Of a stretch of DNA of 25,866 nt, positions 1 to 9,924 are shown one piece after another (the first letter of the stretch is position 1; every line of letters begins with the position of its first letter). Both the position numbers and the translations under genes were made by a program. A model generated the notes under the pieces. That model was not told where the DNA came from. It did no database searches and saw nothing but the letters and a program-made list of their open reading frames with translations. The DNA is from Intoshia linei (taxonomy: Eukaryota; Orthonectida; Rhopaluridae). The stretch covers positions 1-25,866 of the forward strand of contig LWCA01000489.1 of assembly GCA_001642005.1 (NCBI GenBank), in the 5' to 3' direction.

Positions 1-528
1 TATTACTTTTAAATAAGTTTTTATTCTGTTTCAATATTCTAAAGATACTTGAGTGATAATATAAATGGATTAGTTTCGAATGTAACTATTATAGATTAAT
101 AAACTAATGTTGTCTCATAGAACCATAAATAAATAATTAATTAAGTAACTAAATAATTAATGAATAAACTATTAACCATATTTGTGGTATACTATATATG
201 AAATTATATATGTATACATTGTTAAGATTATCTTCCAGTATATCTTTTGGTAATTCCTTCCATGAATCAAAGAAATTTGTAATAACGTGGAAAAATCCAT
301 AGATTATATGCAAAGTTAATTCCGGGATAAAATAGGCCAACAAAGCCAATTATATAGGCGTCTCGATGAGAAGACTATCAAGGTAAGTAAAATTATCAAA
401 AATTTTAACATCGTATTCAATTGTATTTGCATGATCCATCTGGACAGCGTTGAAGTAACAAAATGAATATGTAATGTATATTTAATAATAATAATATAAT
501 ATTGACACTGTATAATTCTAATTATTTA
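1..528. other. No confident gene; leftmost intergenic or intronic stretch
   Basis: I see no recognisable gene here. A 66-codon minus-strand frame is open across 149-349 (it contains DSWKELPKDILEDN), but it has no ATG, no usable acceptor in frame and no family I recognise. On the plus strand there is a textbook donor, CAAG followed by GTAAGTAAA, with GT at 383. It is preceded by a tiny open frame starting ATG-AGA-AGA. It could be the end of an exon, but nothing confirms it. Confidence 0.3.
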
Positions 529-720
529 CATTAACCCAGTGGTTTTCAACCGGGGGGTCGTGAAAATTTGAACAAAGTATAAAATATAAATAAAACTGAA
601 TATCCTTTTTTAATATTTTCATTTATGTGAATTGATACGATGTTTGGAGTACATAGACAATTTTTTATGTTTATAAAGGGGGTCGCGAACACAAAAAGGT
701 TGAAAACCACTGCATTAACC
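529..720. mobile_element. hAT MITE with perfect 8-bp TSD
   Basis: The 176-bp element runs 537-712. It starts CAGTGGTTTTCAACC and ends with the exact reverse complement, GGTTGAAAACCACTG. The flanks 529-536 and 713-720 are both cattaacc, the 8-bp target-site duplication expected of hAT transposition. Subterminal GGGGGTCG / GGGGGTCGCGA motifs face each other. It has no coding capacity, so it must have been moved in trans. The perfect TSD implies a fairly recent insertion. A truncated inverted relative lies at 3112-3252. Confidence 0.93.
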
Positions 721-1102
721 CATATATTACCAGTGTGACCTTATGTCAGTGCTTTCCAACCCATTTTGGTTGGCGACACACATTTCAATCTGAAAACTTT
801 TTGCGACACACCAATCTAAAAATATACTATTGATTCGTTGAAACGAAATTTTTTCTAATAATAATCTCAAAATAAATATAAAATTATTGCTTTACTATAG
901 ATTAAAAATAATTATATATGTAATGTTATTAAATAATTGTTAAAAATGTATAAATTGAAAGAATAAAAGTGAACAAATACAAAAATAATGAGACCATTTC
1001 AAGTACATGTATAATATAAATGTTTATATCTAAAAAAATGCAAAATTAATGAGATTTGTGATTGTTTGGATTAACATATTCTTTTAATATCTTTATATAT
1101 AA

Positions 1103-1205
1103 TACTAGCTTGGCTGTTTTGTACTACGTACAAACAGCACCTAGCTCTGCCGAGGGCACTCTTTTATTATACCAAAAAAATAAATTCACCTTGAAAATCT
1201 AACTT
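1103..1205 (+). repeat. TACTAG hairpin module, copy A
   Basis: This stretch of about 100 bp starts TACTAG and contains an imperfect hairpin with arms GCTGTTTTGTAC and GTACAAACAGC around a TAC loop. It then continues with CACCTAG and a GCCGAGG block. The same module occurs in reverse at 9925-10016, similar over the whole stretch as far as TTGAAAAT, and in degraded form at 21491-21533. All copies begin at TACTAG, which suggests a fixed terminus of some transposable element. I do not recognise the family. Confidence 0.6.
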
Positions 1206-1243
1206 AAAAATCTTATTATTAAATATTATCAATCCTTTAAAAG

Positions 1244-2600
1244 AGTGGTTCCCAAATTTGTTTTAGGTGGAACCGTCATATCACATTACTTTTTACTTTA
1301 AAGTGAATTATTCCATCTTAATTTTTTTTGTTAACATTTGCGTAAAGAATTTTAAAAACAATTATTATCCCATTTTTTTAATTTATTAGACAGAATGTGT
1401 GTATAATATTAAAAATAAAGTAAAAACAGTCCAATCTTAAAAATTGTCATAACTAGCATAAATTCCAGCAAAATAAAATTATAAAAACCTATTTTTTCAT
1501 TTTCAATGTGATGATATATATTCAGAACCAATTTAATAAATACTTAAAAATACCAATTGTGTATCAATAATTAATCGGATTTTACCATTATTGCAAAGGA
1601 TTGTAATATAAAAATGATTGATGTTAAAAATGTGTCAATACTTTTGGCCTTTTTTATTGTGAATGTTACTTTTCTTTTTAGCATTTTCAAATTAAGTTAG
1701 TATCAAAACTGTTACAAATTTGTTCTCATAGATGTTGTTCAAAATGTTTTGAAAAGGAAAATTTGAAATTTAAAACTTGCGTAGCAATGAAAAAAATTCC
1801 GAAAGAATGAATTATATAGATTTTCACCCATATGCCTTGACTGGAAATGTGTAGATGTACAATCCACATTTTATTTAAAATTGTAGGATCAATATTTACA
1901 TTTTCAATTTTAGATTTTAATCAAAATATTTAAAAAATATTGGTTGATAATATATTAAAAATTATTTTTCACCGGGAATGCGTAGATTTCTGGGTTTGAA
2001 ATTTTTTGTTTATATCAACTGGAATAAGCTCTATCAGAATAATTCTTTTTTTAATTTTTGGACCATTAATTATTTCACATTTTTGGTTTTAATAAAATAT
2101 TTCGGAAAAAAAATATATGAATACTAAAATGCTTTTTTGACCGTGAACTCGTCACTTATTCGGATTGAAATTTTTTATGTGTGTTAACATGATACAACTC
2201 TACCTACCTGTAAATTTTTTGAAATTCTAGGGCTGTTTTCATAAAAAAAGAAGGGTAATTAAATTATAGGGCTGTGTCCAAAAAAAAGGAAGGGGAATTT
2301 GGGGTTTTGGCTCTGAAGATATAATTTTTTTAAATTTATGATAATGTTTATGATTTTAAAATTCACATCAGCGTATATTTTTTTTAAGATCTCCAACTCG
2401 TTTGCTTTTCAAAAAAAAAGAAGAGGGACAACAGGGGTTTTTGATCCTTAAGATGTCAAATTGGGAGGTTGAAATTTATCTTATTATACGTCCCGGAAAA
2501 AACTGTATCTGAAATGTTATCTTTAAAAAATTTTAAAAATGCTAGTTATTTTAATAAAGTAGGACACACACATAAAACAAAAATTGCGTCGCATATTATA
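1244..2600. repeat. hAT-like relic with degenerate ~130-bp internal units, copy 1
   Basis: It begins with a hAT-like end, AGTGGTTCCCAAATTTG. The region from about 1780 to 2580 consists of divergent units of roughly 130 bp. Each opens with a version of TTTTTGACCGTGAAG and closes with an A-run followed by GG and AATTTGGGG. Related copies lie at about 11640-12440, 17083-17720 and 18440-19262. There is no open reading frame. It is nested inside the hAT element 747-2915. Confidence 0.6.
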
Positions 2601-2920
2601 TAAGTTAGAATAAAATTATTTGTATAAACGAGCTTTAAATTATTTCTTCATTATTTCAAAAGTTTGCGTAAACGATATTAAAAGGTGTATTTGATGACTA
2701 ATTTGATGTTTTATTTATTGATTTTGACTGTAAAATAATCATTTTGGTGATGCATTTAATCAAATTTAGTGAAAAATAACGCTAATTTAGTTGTGTAAAA
2801 ATTTTATTTGGTCACACTATAATATTTACATTATTATTGTTAATATTTTATAAATTTTAAAAAAAAATTAAATAAATTTTAAAAAGTTTGGCGACACACC
2901 GGTTGGAAAGCACTTACTTA

Positions 2921-3030
2921 TACAGTCAAACCTGGTCAATATGAACAGCTGTGTACCAGTTTTTGACGCCGTTCAAATTACAAACTATTATGAACACGGT
3001 TATATTGTTATACTAATCAAGGGAGAAAAT
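2921..3030. mobile_element. pogo/Tigger-like left end
   Basis: CAGTCAAACCTGG starts at 2923 directly after a TA dinucleotide. It is followed by repeated GAACA and ACGGTTATA motifs typical of pogo-like termini. A right-hand counterpart, ending GCTTGACTG then TA, lies at 6896. The two could bound one element of about 4 kb. Their inner sequences differ, however, so they may be ends of two different elements. I see no DDE transposase between them. Confidence 0.45.
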
Positions 3031-3111
3031 ATTTATTTAAAATTATTCATAATATATGTTAGAAATTTATTTTATGAGTTAAATTTAATGAGTCAATAAT
3101 TCTATTCAACA

Positions 3112-3252
3112 TTTTTGTGTTCGCGACCCCCTTATAAGCATAAAAAATTTTAGCGACCCAAAAATTTTCTATATACTCCAAACATCATATCAGTTCACAT
3201 AAATGAAAATATTAAAAAATTATATTCAGTTATATTTATATTTTATTCTATG
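3112..3252 (-). mobile_element. Truncated inverted copy of the 537-712 MITE
   Basis: Read on the minus strand this matches most of the MITE at 537-712, including the ACTGAATAT block, the long TTCATTTATGTGAA stretch and the GGGGGTCGCGAACACAAAAA end. Both outermost terminal repeats (CAGTGGTTTTCAACC) are missing, so it is a decayed or deleted copy. The stretch from 3256 to 3700 is A/T-rich and holds nothing else that I can name. Confidence 0.7.
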
Positions 3253-3714
3253 CTCACTGAGCACTAGGGTGTCACATTTTTTGGAAAATTTTAAAATTTG
3301 ATGGTCAATTAGCACTAAAAGTGTGTATTTTTAAAATAGAAAAACTAGTTAGCAATCAAAAAAATTTAACGCTATCTATTCGAGAGCCGTTTGTCATTTT
3401 AAATATCACTGTATAAATATTATGGAGAAATTAAAACTGAATTTTATTTTAACGGAAATTGGCGTTTGAGCTTTTAAACGTGGTACCAACTTTATAATAT
3501 TGTTCTTCATGTTTAGTTATACAGTTTATCTTTGTTAAATTTGTTTCTAGCGAACAAGATGAAATTATGTCTTATATTTAATAATTTTGTTGATAATAAA
3601 AATATCAATTATGTAATTTCACTCATTTAGAAAAAAAATTAATTAATTAATTAATAGTCAATTTTTAACTAATTATTTTATTAATGTAATTAAAAAAAAA
3701 TGAAAATAGCTCTG

Positions 3715-3752
3715 TGCACCCCAAAAATTGATTATGCACTCCTTGGGGTGCA
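3715..3752. repeat. Hairpin-forming inverted repeat
   Basis: TGCACCCCAA (3715-3724) and TTGGGGTGCA (3743-3752) are perfect 10-bp inverted arms around an 18-nt loop. The hairpin sits just inside the hAT end that the neighbouring piggyBac MITE disrupts. It is probably a subterminal structure of that hAT element. Confidence 0.6.
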
Positions 3753-3763
3753 TTCACCCGCGG

Positions 3764-3987
3764 TTAACCCTTTCACTGTCTGTGTATTCTATACTATACA
3801 CAGCAATTTCACATCACACGTCTGTGTATTTTATGATATACACAGCATAATTTTGAAAAACTTTATTTTTTTATTTACATACATTTTCACACAGGTAATT
3901 TAAAAATAATACAAGTTTAAATTAAAACAGAAATTTCAGACGTGTGGTGATAGTACATAAAATTGCATTAGACAGTGAAAGGGTTAA
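3764..3987. mobile_element. piggyBac-like MITE with TTAA duplication
   Basis: The 216-bp element at 3768-3983 starts CCCTTTCACTGTC and ends GACAGTGAAAGGG, a perfect 13-bp inverted repeat. It is flanked by TTAA on both sides (3764-3767 and 3984-3987), the piggyBac target. Inside, CACACGTCTG and CAGACGTGTG form subterminal inverted repeats. Two TGTGTAT...ATACACA palindromes lie near the left end. It has no transposase. The short open frame 3700-3903 is a chance frame across it. Confidence 0.92.
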
Positions 3988-3996
3988 GAACCACTT
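3984..3996. mobile_element. hAT end split by the piggyBac MITE
   Basis: Removing the MITE and one TTAA joins the GG at 3762-3763 to TTAAGAACCACTT, giving GGTTAAGAACCACTT. This is a normal hAT right terminus (complement of CAGTGGTTCTTAACC, last base changed). The piggyBac element therefore used the TTAA that exists naturally inside the hAT terminal repeat. The left end of this hAT copy is not identifiable upstream. Confidence 0.6.
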
Positions 3997-4021
3997 CCCT
4001 AACGTATATACATGATAAATC

Positions 4022-4562
4022 AGGAATTATGATGTAGCTTATCGAAGAAGTTTTAAATCTATCAAATTTTAACTAATTTTACTATGATGGCTTTGTTTCC
4101 ATTTCCATCATCTCAAGTAACAGATGCGGGTTTAGTGCTGTTTTAGACTTACAAAACTGTTTGTACTAACAAAAAAGATAAATAGACTCCAAATTTTAAA
4201 ATGAGGAGATACACAACAGTAGTGCCTAATATTAAGAAATTTTGTAAGAATCTTCAGGTCAATCATTTTATTAATTCTAAAAAATAATTAAATTATTATT
4301 GTTTTTAGCATTATTTTATTATAATTTGCTCGAATTTCGTCAATAATAGCTTTTATATATATTAATTATAGTCTAATAATATATTACAAAATTATAGTTT
4401 CTACTAAAAAGTAATAATGATTTAATAATAATTTTTTGTGAGTGAACTTTTGTAATAACCCCAAAAAATGTGGCCATTTGGTCAATTTTTTTTCCAGTGG
4501 GGCCTGGGATTTTTTTAAGAGTGAAAATGAGGCCTATAATAAAAAAAGGTTGGGAAAAACTG
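4022..4562 (+). pseudogene. 5'-truncated ZBED-type hAT transposase, C-terminal part and 3' end
   Basis: This is the second copy of the element at 7342-9842. The stretch 4022-4334 aligns with about 9460-9775, which encodes the C-terminal hAT dimerisation region, and 4494-4562 aligns with the last 64 bp, ending GGTTGGGAAAAACTG. Between them, about 160 bp is present here and absent from the other copy, where it may have been deleted between short AATTT repeats. The frame is broken by stops and shifts. The left half of the element is missing. Confidence 0.75.
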
Positions 4563-4884
4563 ATTTAGATAATGTTTAATTTTGCGCATTAGATAAAATT
4601 TTCCTACTTGTACCTTATTTAAATAAAATAATTGTATATTTTTAATTAGATTAGACTGAAGACAAAGATGTGAAAAAAATTTTTTTTTTGGTCAATTATA
4701 ACATAATATATCAACAATTTTAGCTAAATATTTCAGCTTTATTTTCTGGCAATGCTGTACGTGCGTGATACTAACCATGTAAATACAGGTACTAAATTTC
4801 ACCGGAAATTGAAAAGACAACTACCTTTTTTGTTGAGCTATAAAATATAATTATATAATGTTAATATAATTGAATTTTATAAAC

Positions 4885-4952
4885 ATTGTGGTTCGCGTGA
4901 TTCACAATTTGGTGGAATGTGGCCCGAGGATTAATTAAGCTGGGCACCACTG
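4885..4952. mobile_element. Solitary hAT right end
   Basis: The sequence GTGGCCCGAGGATTAATT, then AAGCTGGGCACCACTG, looks like a hAT right terminus (inverted: CAGTGGTGCCCAG) with the GGCCCG block usual just inside. No matching left end with a duplication of the following cgctagtg is visible. Between 4570 and 4880 I see no other feature. Confidence 0.5.
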
Positions 4953-5091
4953 CGCTAGTGTGAGTCCAATTATAGATAGGGAAATCATAATCACTAATGA
5001 TCTGTAATTTTCATATATTCTCACCGCTTGTCACCATCACAAATTATCAATATTATTATATTGTAATTATAAATAAATTAAATATTTAGAT

Positions 5092-5168
5092 ATGGACTTT
5101 ATAATGAATTATTTACTATATGTCCTGGTTATTTTTTGCTATGTATATTTTCGTTGCAACCTCATAAG
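5092..5168 (+). CDS. Possible first exon with signal peptide
   Basis: An ATG at 5092 opens 25 codons beginning MDFIMNYLLYVLVIFCYVYF, a short charged start followed by a hydrophobic core, which looks like a secretory signal peptide or signal anchor. The frame ends at a plausible donor, ATAAG followed by GTAATT (GT at 5169). The exon would leave in phase 2. The next exon candidate at 5735 enters in phase 0, so the two do not join directly; an exon could be missing or the model may be wrong. An insertion at 5216-5631 interrupts the putative intron. Confidence 0.4.
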
Positions 5169-5207
5169 GTAATTTTAGTAAATTTAAATTAATTTTATGA
5201 TAATACA

Positions 5208-5639
5208 GTTTAATTCATGGGTTCTTAACCTTTTTCTATTTGTCACCCCAATTTGGAATAAATTTTTAGCCGAAAATTTTTATTCGTCATCATAGATAAG
5301 TAGTTTTGGCTTTACATTTTACACCAAATAAATTAAAATTGATAGTACGTATTTTTTCTGGTCACTTTAATTAAAATTCAACGTATAAATCGTATTTTCT
5401 GACATTTTAAAAGCCGTCCCTATTAATATCAAACATAATCATTGAGTATTAATCAATTACAACATCAATAAATGGTAAAAACGAAAAATATCAGCTGTAT
5501 TTGATAAGATTTAAATTGGTTTAAAATTTAAATATTAACTTATTTTGATCGATAAAATAAAAAATGAATTATATTCATATATTATATGAAAGTATTGTGA
5601 TCCTACCGGCTACGACTCGGTTGAGACACTGTTCTATTA
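5208..5639. mobile_element. Probable hAT MITE
   Basis: The left end CATGGGTTCTTAACC (5216) resembles CAGTGGTTCTTAACC. The right end GGTTGAGACACTG closes at 5631. Flanks gtttaatt and ttctatta match at only 4 of 8 positions, so the insertion is old or the boundaries are off by a few bases. There is no coding capacity. It lies in what would be the first intron of the gene at 5092-6646. Confidence 0.5.
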
Positions 5640-5734
5640 TAATTATTGTAAAAAAGATGTTAGTTTAAATTTATATTGAAGGATATTTTAATAGAGTAGT
5701 ACATAATTTAATTTGATAATTTTTTCTAATTAAG

Positions 5735-6646
5735 GAGCACCGATTCATTAATCCAATTCTTCCATTTTTTACATATTCAATTGCTCAATGTACCAAAAAA
5801 ATTGTTGATCAATGCAACAAAAAGAAATATTGTCGTAATTTTCTTAAACACATAATTATGGCAATCTACACAACATTCGTATTGGTGTCTTGTTTGCGTA
5901 ATGTCAAATTAGCCTTATGGTATAAAGAAATTTCATTTAAGTCATTAAACGAAAATTTGCCTCAATTTGACGTAAAAATGCAAGGTTTAATTATTTATTA
6001 TTTAATTAATTATATAATTGAGATAAATTTATGTTTATAGAAAACTGCATATGTATTGGAGATGATTGGCACTTAATTGGAGGACATTTCTTTTTGAATA
6101 AGTATTTAAAATATTGTTTTATTTCATCAAATTTCAAAGCACAGTTACCTCAACACTTTAAAAAAAGAATGAACCTCAATTTAATAAAAAATTTTAATTT
6201 TCCAAACTATGCACATTTTGATGAAAGATTTAATGACATGAACAAAATCTATTCAGATTCATTGAAAAATGTCGATGCTTGTTCGTATCTCATAAAATGC
6301 TTTCAAGAAAAATTTCAAGTTGATGACAAAATTTTAATACAATTTAAATTTTTGGAAAAAATTTACATTCTCGATAGAGATAATACGAGACAACCTTGGC
6401 GTAGTTTATATCTCCCGTTTTTTGAAAAATTTGTTAAACGCAAAATGTGTGTATTATATATTAAAAAATAAATACATTACTGCATTTTATTCGGAAAAGT
6501 TGCACATTGGAAACGTACGAACATTGGATGGGCAGGACATTGATCCATTAATAATAGGATTTAACAATTGTCATCCAATCCCATGGAGGTACAATGAGCC
6601 CTGCAGTCAGCCACAAAATGATAAAATATTTCTAATTTTTTATTAA
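5735..6646 (+). CDS. Unrecognised multi-exon gene with cysteine-rich start, partly broken
   Basis: After an acceptor (TTTTTTCTAATTAAG, exon from 5735) an open frame includes QCTKKIVDQCNKKKYC. An intron at 5985-6040 (56 nt, GTTTAA...TTATAG) joins ...DVKMQ to ENCICIGDDWHLIGG exactly in frame, in phase 1. An optional intron 5835-5912 (GTAATT...AATTAG) would also be phase 1 and would leave a 72-nt phase 1-1 exon at 5913-5984. The long exon from 6041 reads on through LPQHFKKRMN and TRQPWRSLYLPFFEKF. Near 6440 the frame shifts, and the coding-like part continues as GNVRTLDGQDIDPL and NNCHPIPWRYNEPC, to a stop at 6644. I recognise no family. It may be a pseudogene or an assembly slip, or one of the parts may be a separate exon. 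Confidence 0.55.
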
Positions 6647-6739
6647 ACGTGATTATGCTTCTTTATCATTTAATTGTCAGTGTTATGATAAACTTTGTTT
6701 ACAAAAGTATTTTTTACATTTAAAATTAAATCAAATTGA

Positions 6740-6898
6740 ATCAAATTTGTAAAAATTATTTACTAACAATTCTTACATTGCAAATTTCAATTGCAAAATT
6801 ATCTACTGTTTTGAATTTTTAGTAAATAAATTATCTACTAACGGTACAAATTAGCAAATTATTCACTAACCATTTTATACTAACGGTGCTTGACTGTA
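6740..6898. mobile_element. pogo-like right end with reiterated ACTAAC motifs
   Basis: The stretch ends CTAACGGTGCTTGACTG followed by TA (6897-6898). Several related blocks precede it (AAATTATCTACTAACGG, AAATTATTCACTAACC, AAAATTATCTACTG), a reiterated subterminal arrangement. The outer CAGTCAA matches the end at 2923. It could be the right terminus of that element or of an independent one. Confidence 0.5.
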
Positions 6899-7056
6899 TA
6901 TGTATTTTTTTTAGAATAAACTTTGCTACACTACTAATATAAACCTGATACTTTAGTATATTTAAAAATAAATTAAGTAAACATTTCAATTGAAATTATT
7001 ATAAACAAATTATAAAATGACAGTTTTAATATTATGGTTAATTAATGGTTTTGCAG

Positions 7057-7062
7057 TTTTAG
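7057..7062 (+). CDS. Candidate 6-nt microexon
   Basis: TTTTAG lies between a strong acceptor (GGTTTTGCAG, AG at 7055-7056) and a donor-like GTATTAG at 7063. The following intron to the 27-nt exon at 7112 would be 49 nt, close to other introns here. The length is a multiple of three and the sequence is open in phase 1. It rests only on the splice-site pattern. Confidence 0.3.
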   Translation, partial: F

Positions 7063-7111
7063 GTATTAGTTACATTTAATTCTTATTTTATAATACTAAA
7101 CAAATTTTTAG

Positions 7112-7138
7112 CTATTTCGCAAAATGGTACATTGTCAA
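7112..7138 (+). CDS. Candidate 27-nt phase 1-1 exon
   Basis: It is bounded by an acceptor (AAATTTTTAG, AG at 7110-7111) and a donor (GTAATA, GT at 7139). Read with two leading bases and one trailing base it encodes ISQNGTLS. That resembles TLQNDTLI in the two 60-nt exons at 10205 and 11335, and the intron phase is the same. It may be a shortened member of the same exon family. The match is only a few residues long. Confidence 0.4.
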
Positions 7139-7333
7139 GTAATACTTTAACCATGTTTTTTAGTTGATATTATAAACTTAATTATAACTATTTATTCCAA
7201 TGTCTTAATTACTCATTAATATAAAGCATTTAACCCATCACTATTCGCGATTGGATAAAAATGACGTATATTTATGAATGAAATTTGGCTTATACGATGA
7301 CTTAACAAATTGTAAATAAATTAATTTACGAGG

Positions 7334-9850
7334 AATGAAATCAGTGTTTCCCAATTGTGTGGTCAGGCCCCACTGGTGGGCATGACGAAATTTTTGGTGG
7401 GACATTGGAAATTTGGTGGGGTCTGGGAAATATTACAAATTTATAGGATTATGAAAAATTTAGATTAATTTATTGTTAATTTTATACAATATTCTCAGGT
7501 TTATAAATGGTTATGTGATACTTGAACCAATTAATTGCACTATTAGAATAATGACAAAAAACAAATATATCTTTAATGATCGTGGTGTATTGAATTCAAA
7601 TTTAACTAAATTGATGAGTATATGCAAAATGCCAAATTTGCAAAAAAATATTCGTATTCATTATCTTATTTAAATCAGTTAATTTAATTAATTAAAAATT
7701 AAATTTAGATTAAAATAATGAATCTACATTGAAATTTTACATTCATTTAGTTTTTGTGTTTTTAAGAAATATTAGTGCCACTTTAGACTAAAGTTTAGTA
7801 CAAAAATATGATAGCACTTAGGTATATATTTTTGTCTAAAAAAACTAAAAAAATTTTGCATTTTATTTTACATTATTTTCATTATATAGGTTAATATTAA
7901 TTCTTAATTTTTAAAACAAGGGTTTGTCAAGATTCAGATACCATACAAATACAAACGCCAACTATGGTTTATTATTGTTAATATTATTGATAAACGCTTA
8001 CATTTTTGTCTGTTATGTCAAAAAACATTATCCAATGATTCAATGAAACCAGGTCGTCTTCTATCTCATTTGGAAACGAAACATTCTAACAATGAAAATT
8101 CAATAGACTATTTTAAATCGTTGAAAGTAAAATTTTAAAATCAAAATAAAATTACATGTGCATTCGAAACTAAATCTACAAAAATTAATCACATGATTAT
8201 ATCTAGTTATGAAATTGCTCTATTGATATAAAAAATGGAAAGAGTCATACAATAGCTGAAAAATTAATAAAGCCTGCAATTTCATCATTTGTTAAAACTG
8301 TCCATCAATTAAATGGCAATGTTGTTGAACAAATGCTATTGAGTAACAACATCATCAGTAATAGAATTGATGATATGAGCAAGTGCATTGCAAAATAATT
8401 GATGGATAAATTAAAAACGAGAAAATTTTCATTACAAATGGATGAGTTAACTTTTCGTGACAGTGAAGCTCTTTTAATGGTTTATGTGAGATATATTGAC
8501 CAAGAACAATTCAAAGAAGAAATTTTATTTTGTAAATCTTCGGATACGATCAAAACCAACTTCAGGTGATATATTTAAGAAATTAAATGATTATTTGAAT
8601 GAAAAAATATACCAAAACATAACATAACTTCATGTTTAGCTGATGGAGTACCGGTTATGATGGGGAAAAAATGGTTGCTTGAAATTAATTAAAGATCAAA
8701 ATCTCAATATGTTGATTGTGCTTTGTATAATAATACATAGAGAAAATTTAATTGCCAAAAAGTTATGTCTCATTTTACATAGAATTCTTCATTCGATAAT
8801 AAATTGCATAAATTATATTAAAAAAAGTGCTAAATGTGAACGCCTTTTCAAAAAATTATGTATTGATAATAATGAAGAGCATGTGCGATTATTGTTACAC
8901 ACTGATATTAGCTGGCTATCCAAGGGAAATTGTTTAAAAAGGTTTATAAAATTGGTTTTATCAGTCAATTTTAGAAAATAAATCTGAATTAGACCTTATT
9001 CTGAGTATTCTGACTTATTCTGACTACTGATGGAAAAACATATGAGCTATTTAACTGATATATTTGAAAAATTAAATACATTGAATAAGAATCTACAAGG
9101 AAGAGATAAGATTCGTAGAATCAAAAAATCAAATATTTGGATTAATGTCACTATTAGATGTTTATATAGAAAATATTTCATCCAATAATTATTTATTAAT
9201 TAATCAATGAATTATTAATTTTTTTAAATTCATTTCTTTTGGTTAAATAAATCCCATGTTACAGAATTAGTAAAAAAATTATATTAAATCATTTAAAAAT
9301 AATGAAAAATGATTTTAATATGCGTTTTGAAGATATCAAACTTATGCATTTTCCATTGTGGTTGACACAACCTACTTTGGTGGACTTATTAAATGTATTT
9401 ATCAAATACCAAGAAGATTGTATATTAATGCATGATAAATCTTTACAAACTGTATTTAGCATCAAAGGTATTATTATATGGCTTACTGAAGAAGCCTTTA
9501 AAAATTATCCGACTTTTTCTAGGATTGCTTTGCCATTTCCATTCTCTTATTTAGCAGAATGCTGGTTTAGTGCAGTTATAGAGTTACTGACAAAAAAAAG
9601 AAATAGACTACAAATTTCAAAAAGTGGAGATCTACGATTAAAGATTATAACATTAGTACCTAATATTAATAAACTCTGTCAGAATCGTCAGGCTCAATCG
9701 TTTAATTAATTCTAAAAAATAAATACATTATTATTGTTTTTATCATTATTTTATTATAATTCGCTCGAATTTTTTTTCAGTGGGCATGAGATTTTTTAAG
9801 AGTAAAAGTGGGGCCTAGCATAAGAAAGGTTGGGAAACACTGAATGAAAT
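7334..9850 (+). mobile_element. Complete hAT element with decayed ZBED-type transposase
   Basis: The 2501-bp element (7342-9842) starts CAGTGTTTCCCAATTGTG and ends GGTTGGGAAACACTG. Both flanks are aatgaaat (7334-7341 and 9843-9850), a perfect 8-bp TSD. GGCCCCACTGGTGGGCATGA on the left is mirrored by TGGGCATGA and GGGGCCTA on the right. It carries a dead transposase gene. The clean TSD suggests the insertion is younger than the decay of its coding region, so it may have moved as a non-autonomous copy. Confidence 0.93.
7960..9709 (+). pseudogene. hAT transposase, ZBED5/SCAND3-like, inactivated
   Basis: Pieces appear in family order on the plus strand. A BED-like zinc finger has CLLCQK, SMKPGRLLSHLETKH and IDYF. 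The next block has SHTIAEKLIKPA, then SNNIISNRIDDMSK and a decayed MDELTFRD (a catalytic-core region). The HCIIHRE-type block is present as CIIIHRENLIAKKL, followed by EHVRLLLHTDISWLSKGNCL. The C-terminal dimerisation part is intact from 9302 to 9709, with AECWFSAV and RNRLQISKSGDLRLKI. Stops and frameshifts separate these blocks in at least four places, so no functional transposase can be made. Confidence 0.9.
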
Positions 9851-9866
9851 ATAATGCAATACCAGT

Positions 9867-9881
9867 GACATGAGTCATGTC
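9867..9881. repeat. Short palindrome
   Basis: GACATGAGTCATGTC is a perfect odd palindrome (7-bp arms, one central base) followed by another CATGACACG. It lies between the hAT element and module copy B, and loosely resembles the palindromic stretch near 15447 in the opposite orientation. It may belong to the same unnamed element. Confidence 0.45.
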
Positions 9882-9924
9882 ATGACACGTCTTCTTTATT
9901 AGATTTGTTTTGAACTACAGTAGT

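Larger units (their letters stand above)
739..2923. mobile_element. Non-autonomous hAT element of 2.2 kb
   Basis: The left end at 747 is CAGTGCTTTCCAACC. The right end at 2901-2915 is GGTTGGAAAGCACTT, its reverse complement except for the last base. Both ends carry a TTGGCGACACAC motif just inside. The flanks ccttatgt (739-746) and acttatac (2916-2923) match at 5 of 8 positions, so this is an old insertion. The interior has no transposase; it holds nested repeat families described separately (1103-1205 and about 1780-2580). Confidence 0.75.

Noticed and set aside
149-349. Minus-strand frame of 66 codons
   Set aside because: No ATG start, no acceptor in frame, hydrophobic low-complexity tail and no recognised family.
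3700-3903. Plus-strand frame of 67 codons
   Set aside because: It crosses the hAT end, the hairpin and the piggyBac MITE borders, so it cannot be a gene.
2923-6896. A single 4-kb pogo-like transposon encoding the gene at 5735
   Set aside because: Only CAGTCAA and TA agree at the two ends, and the gene shows no CENP-B or DDE features.
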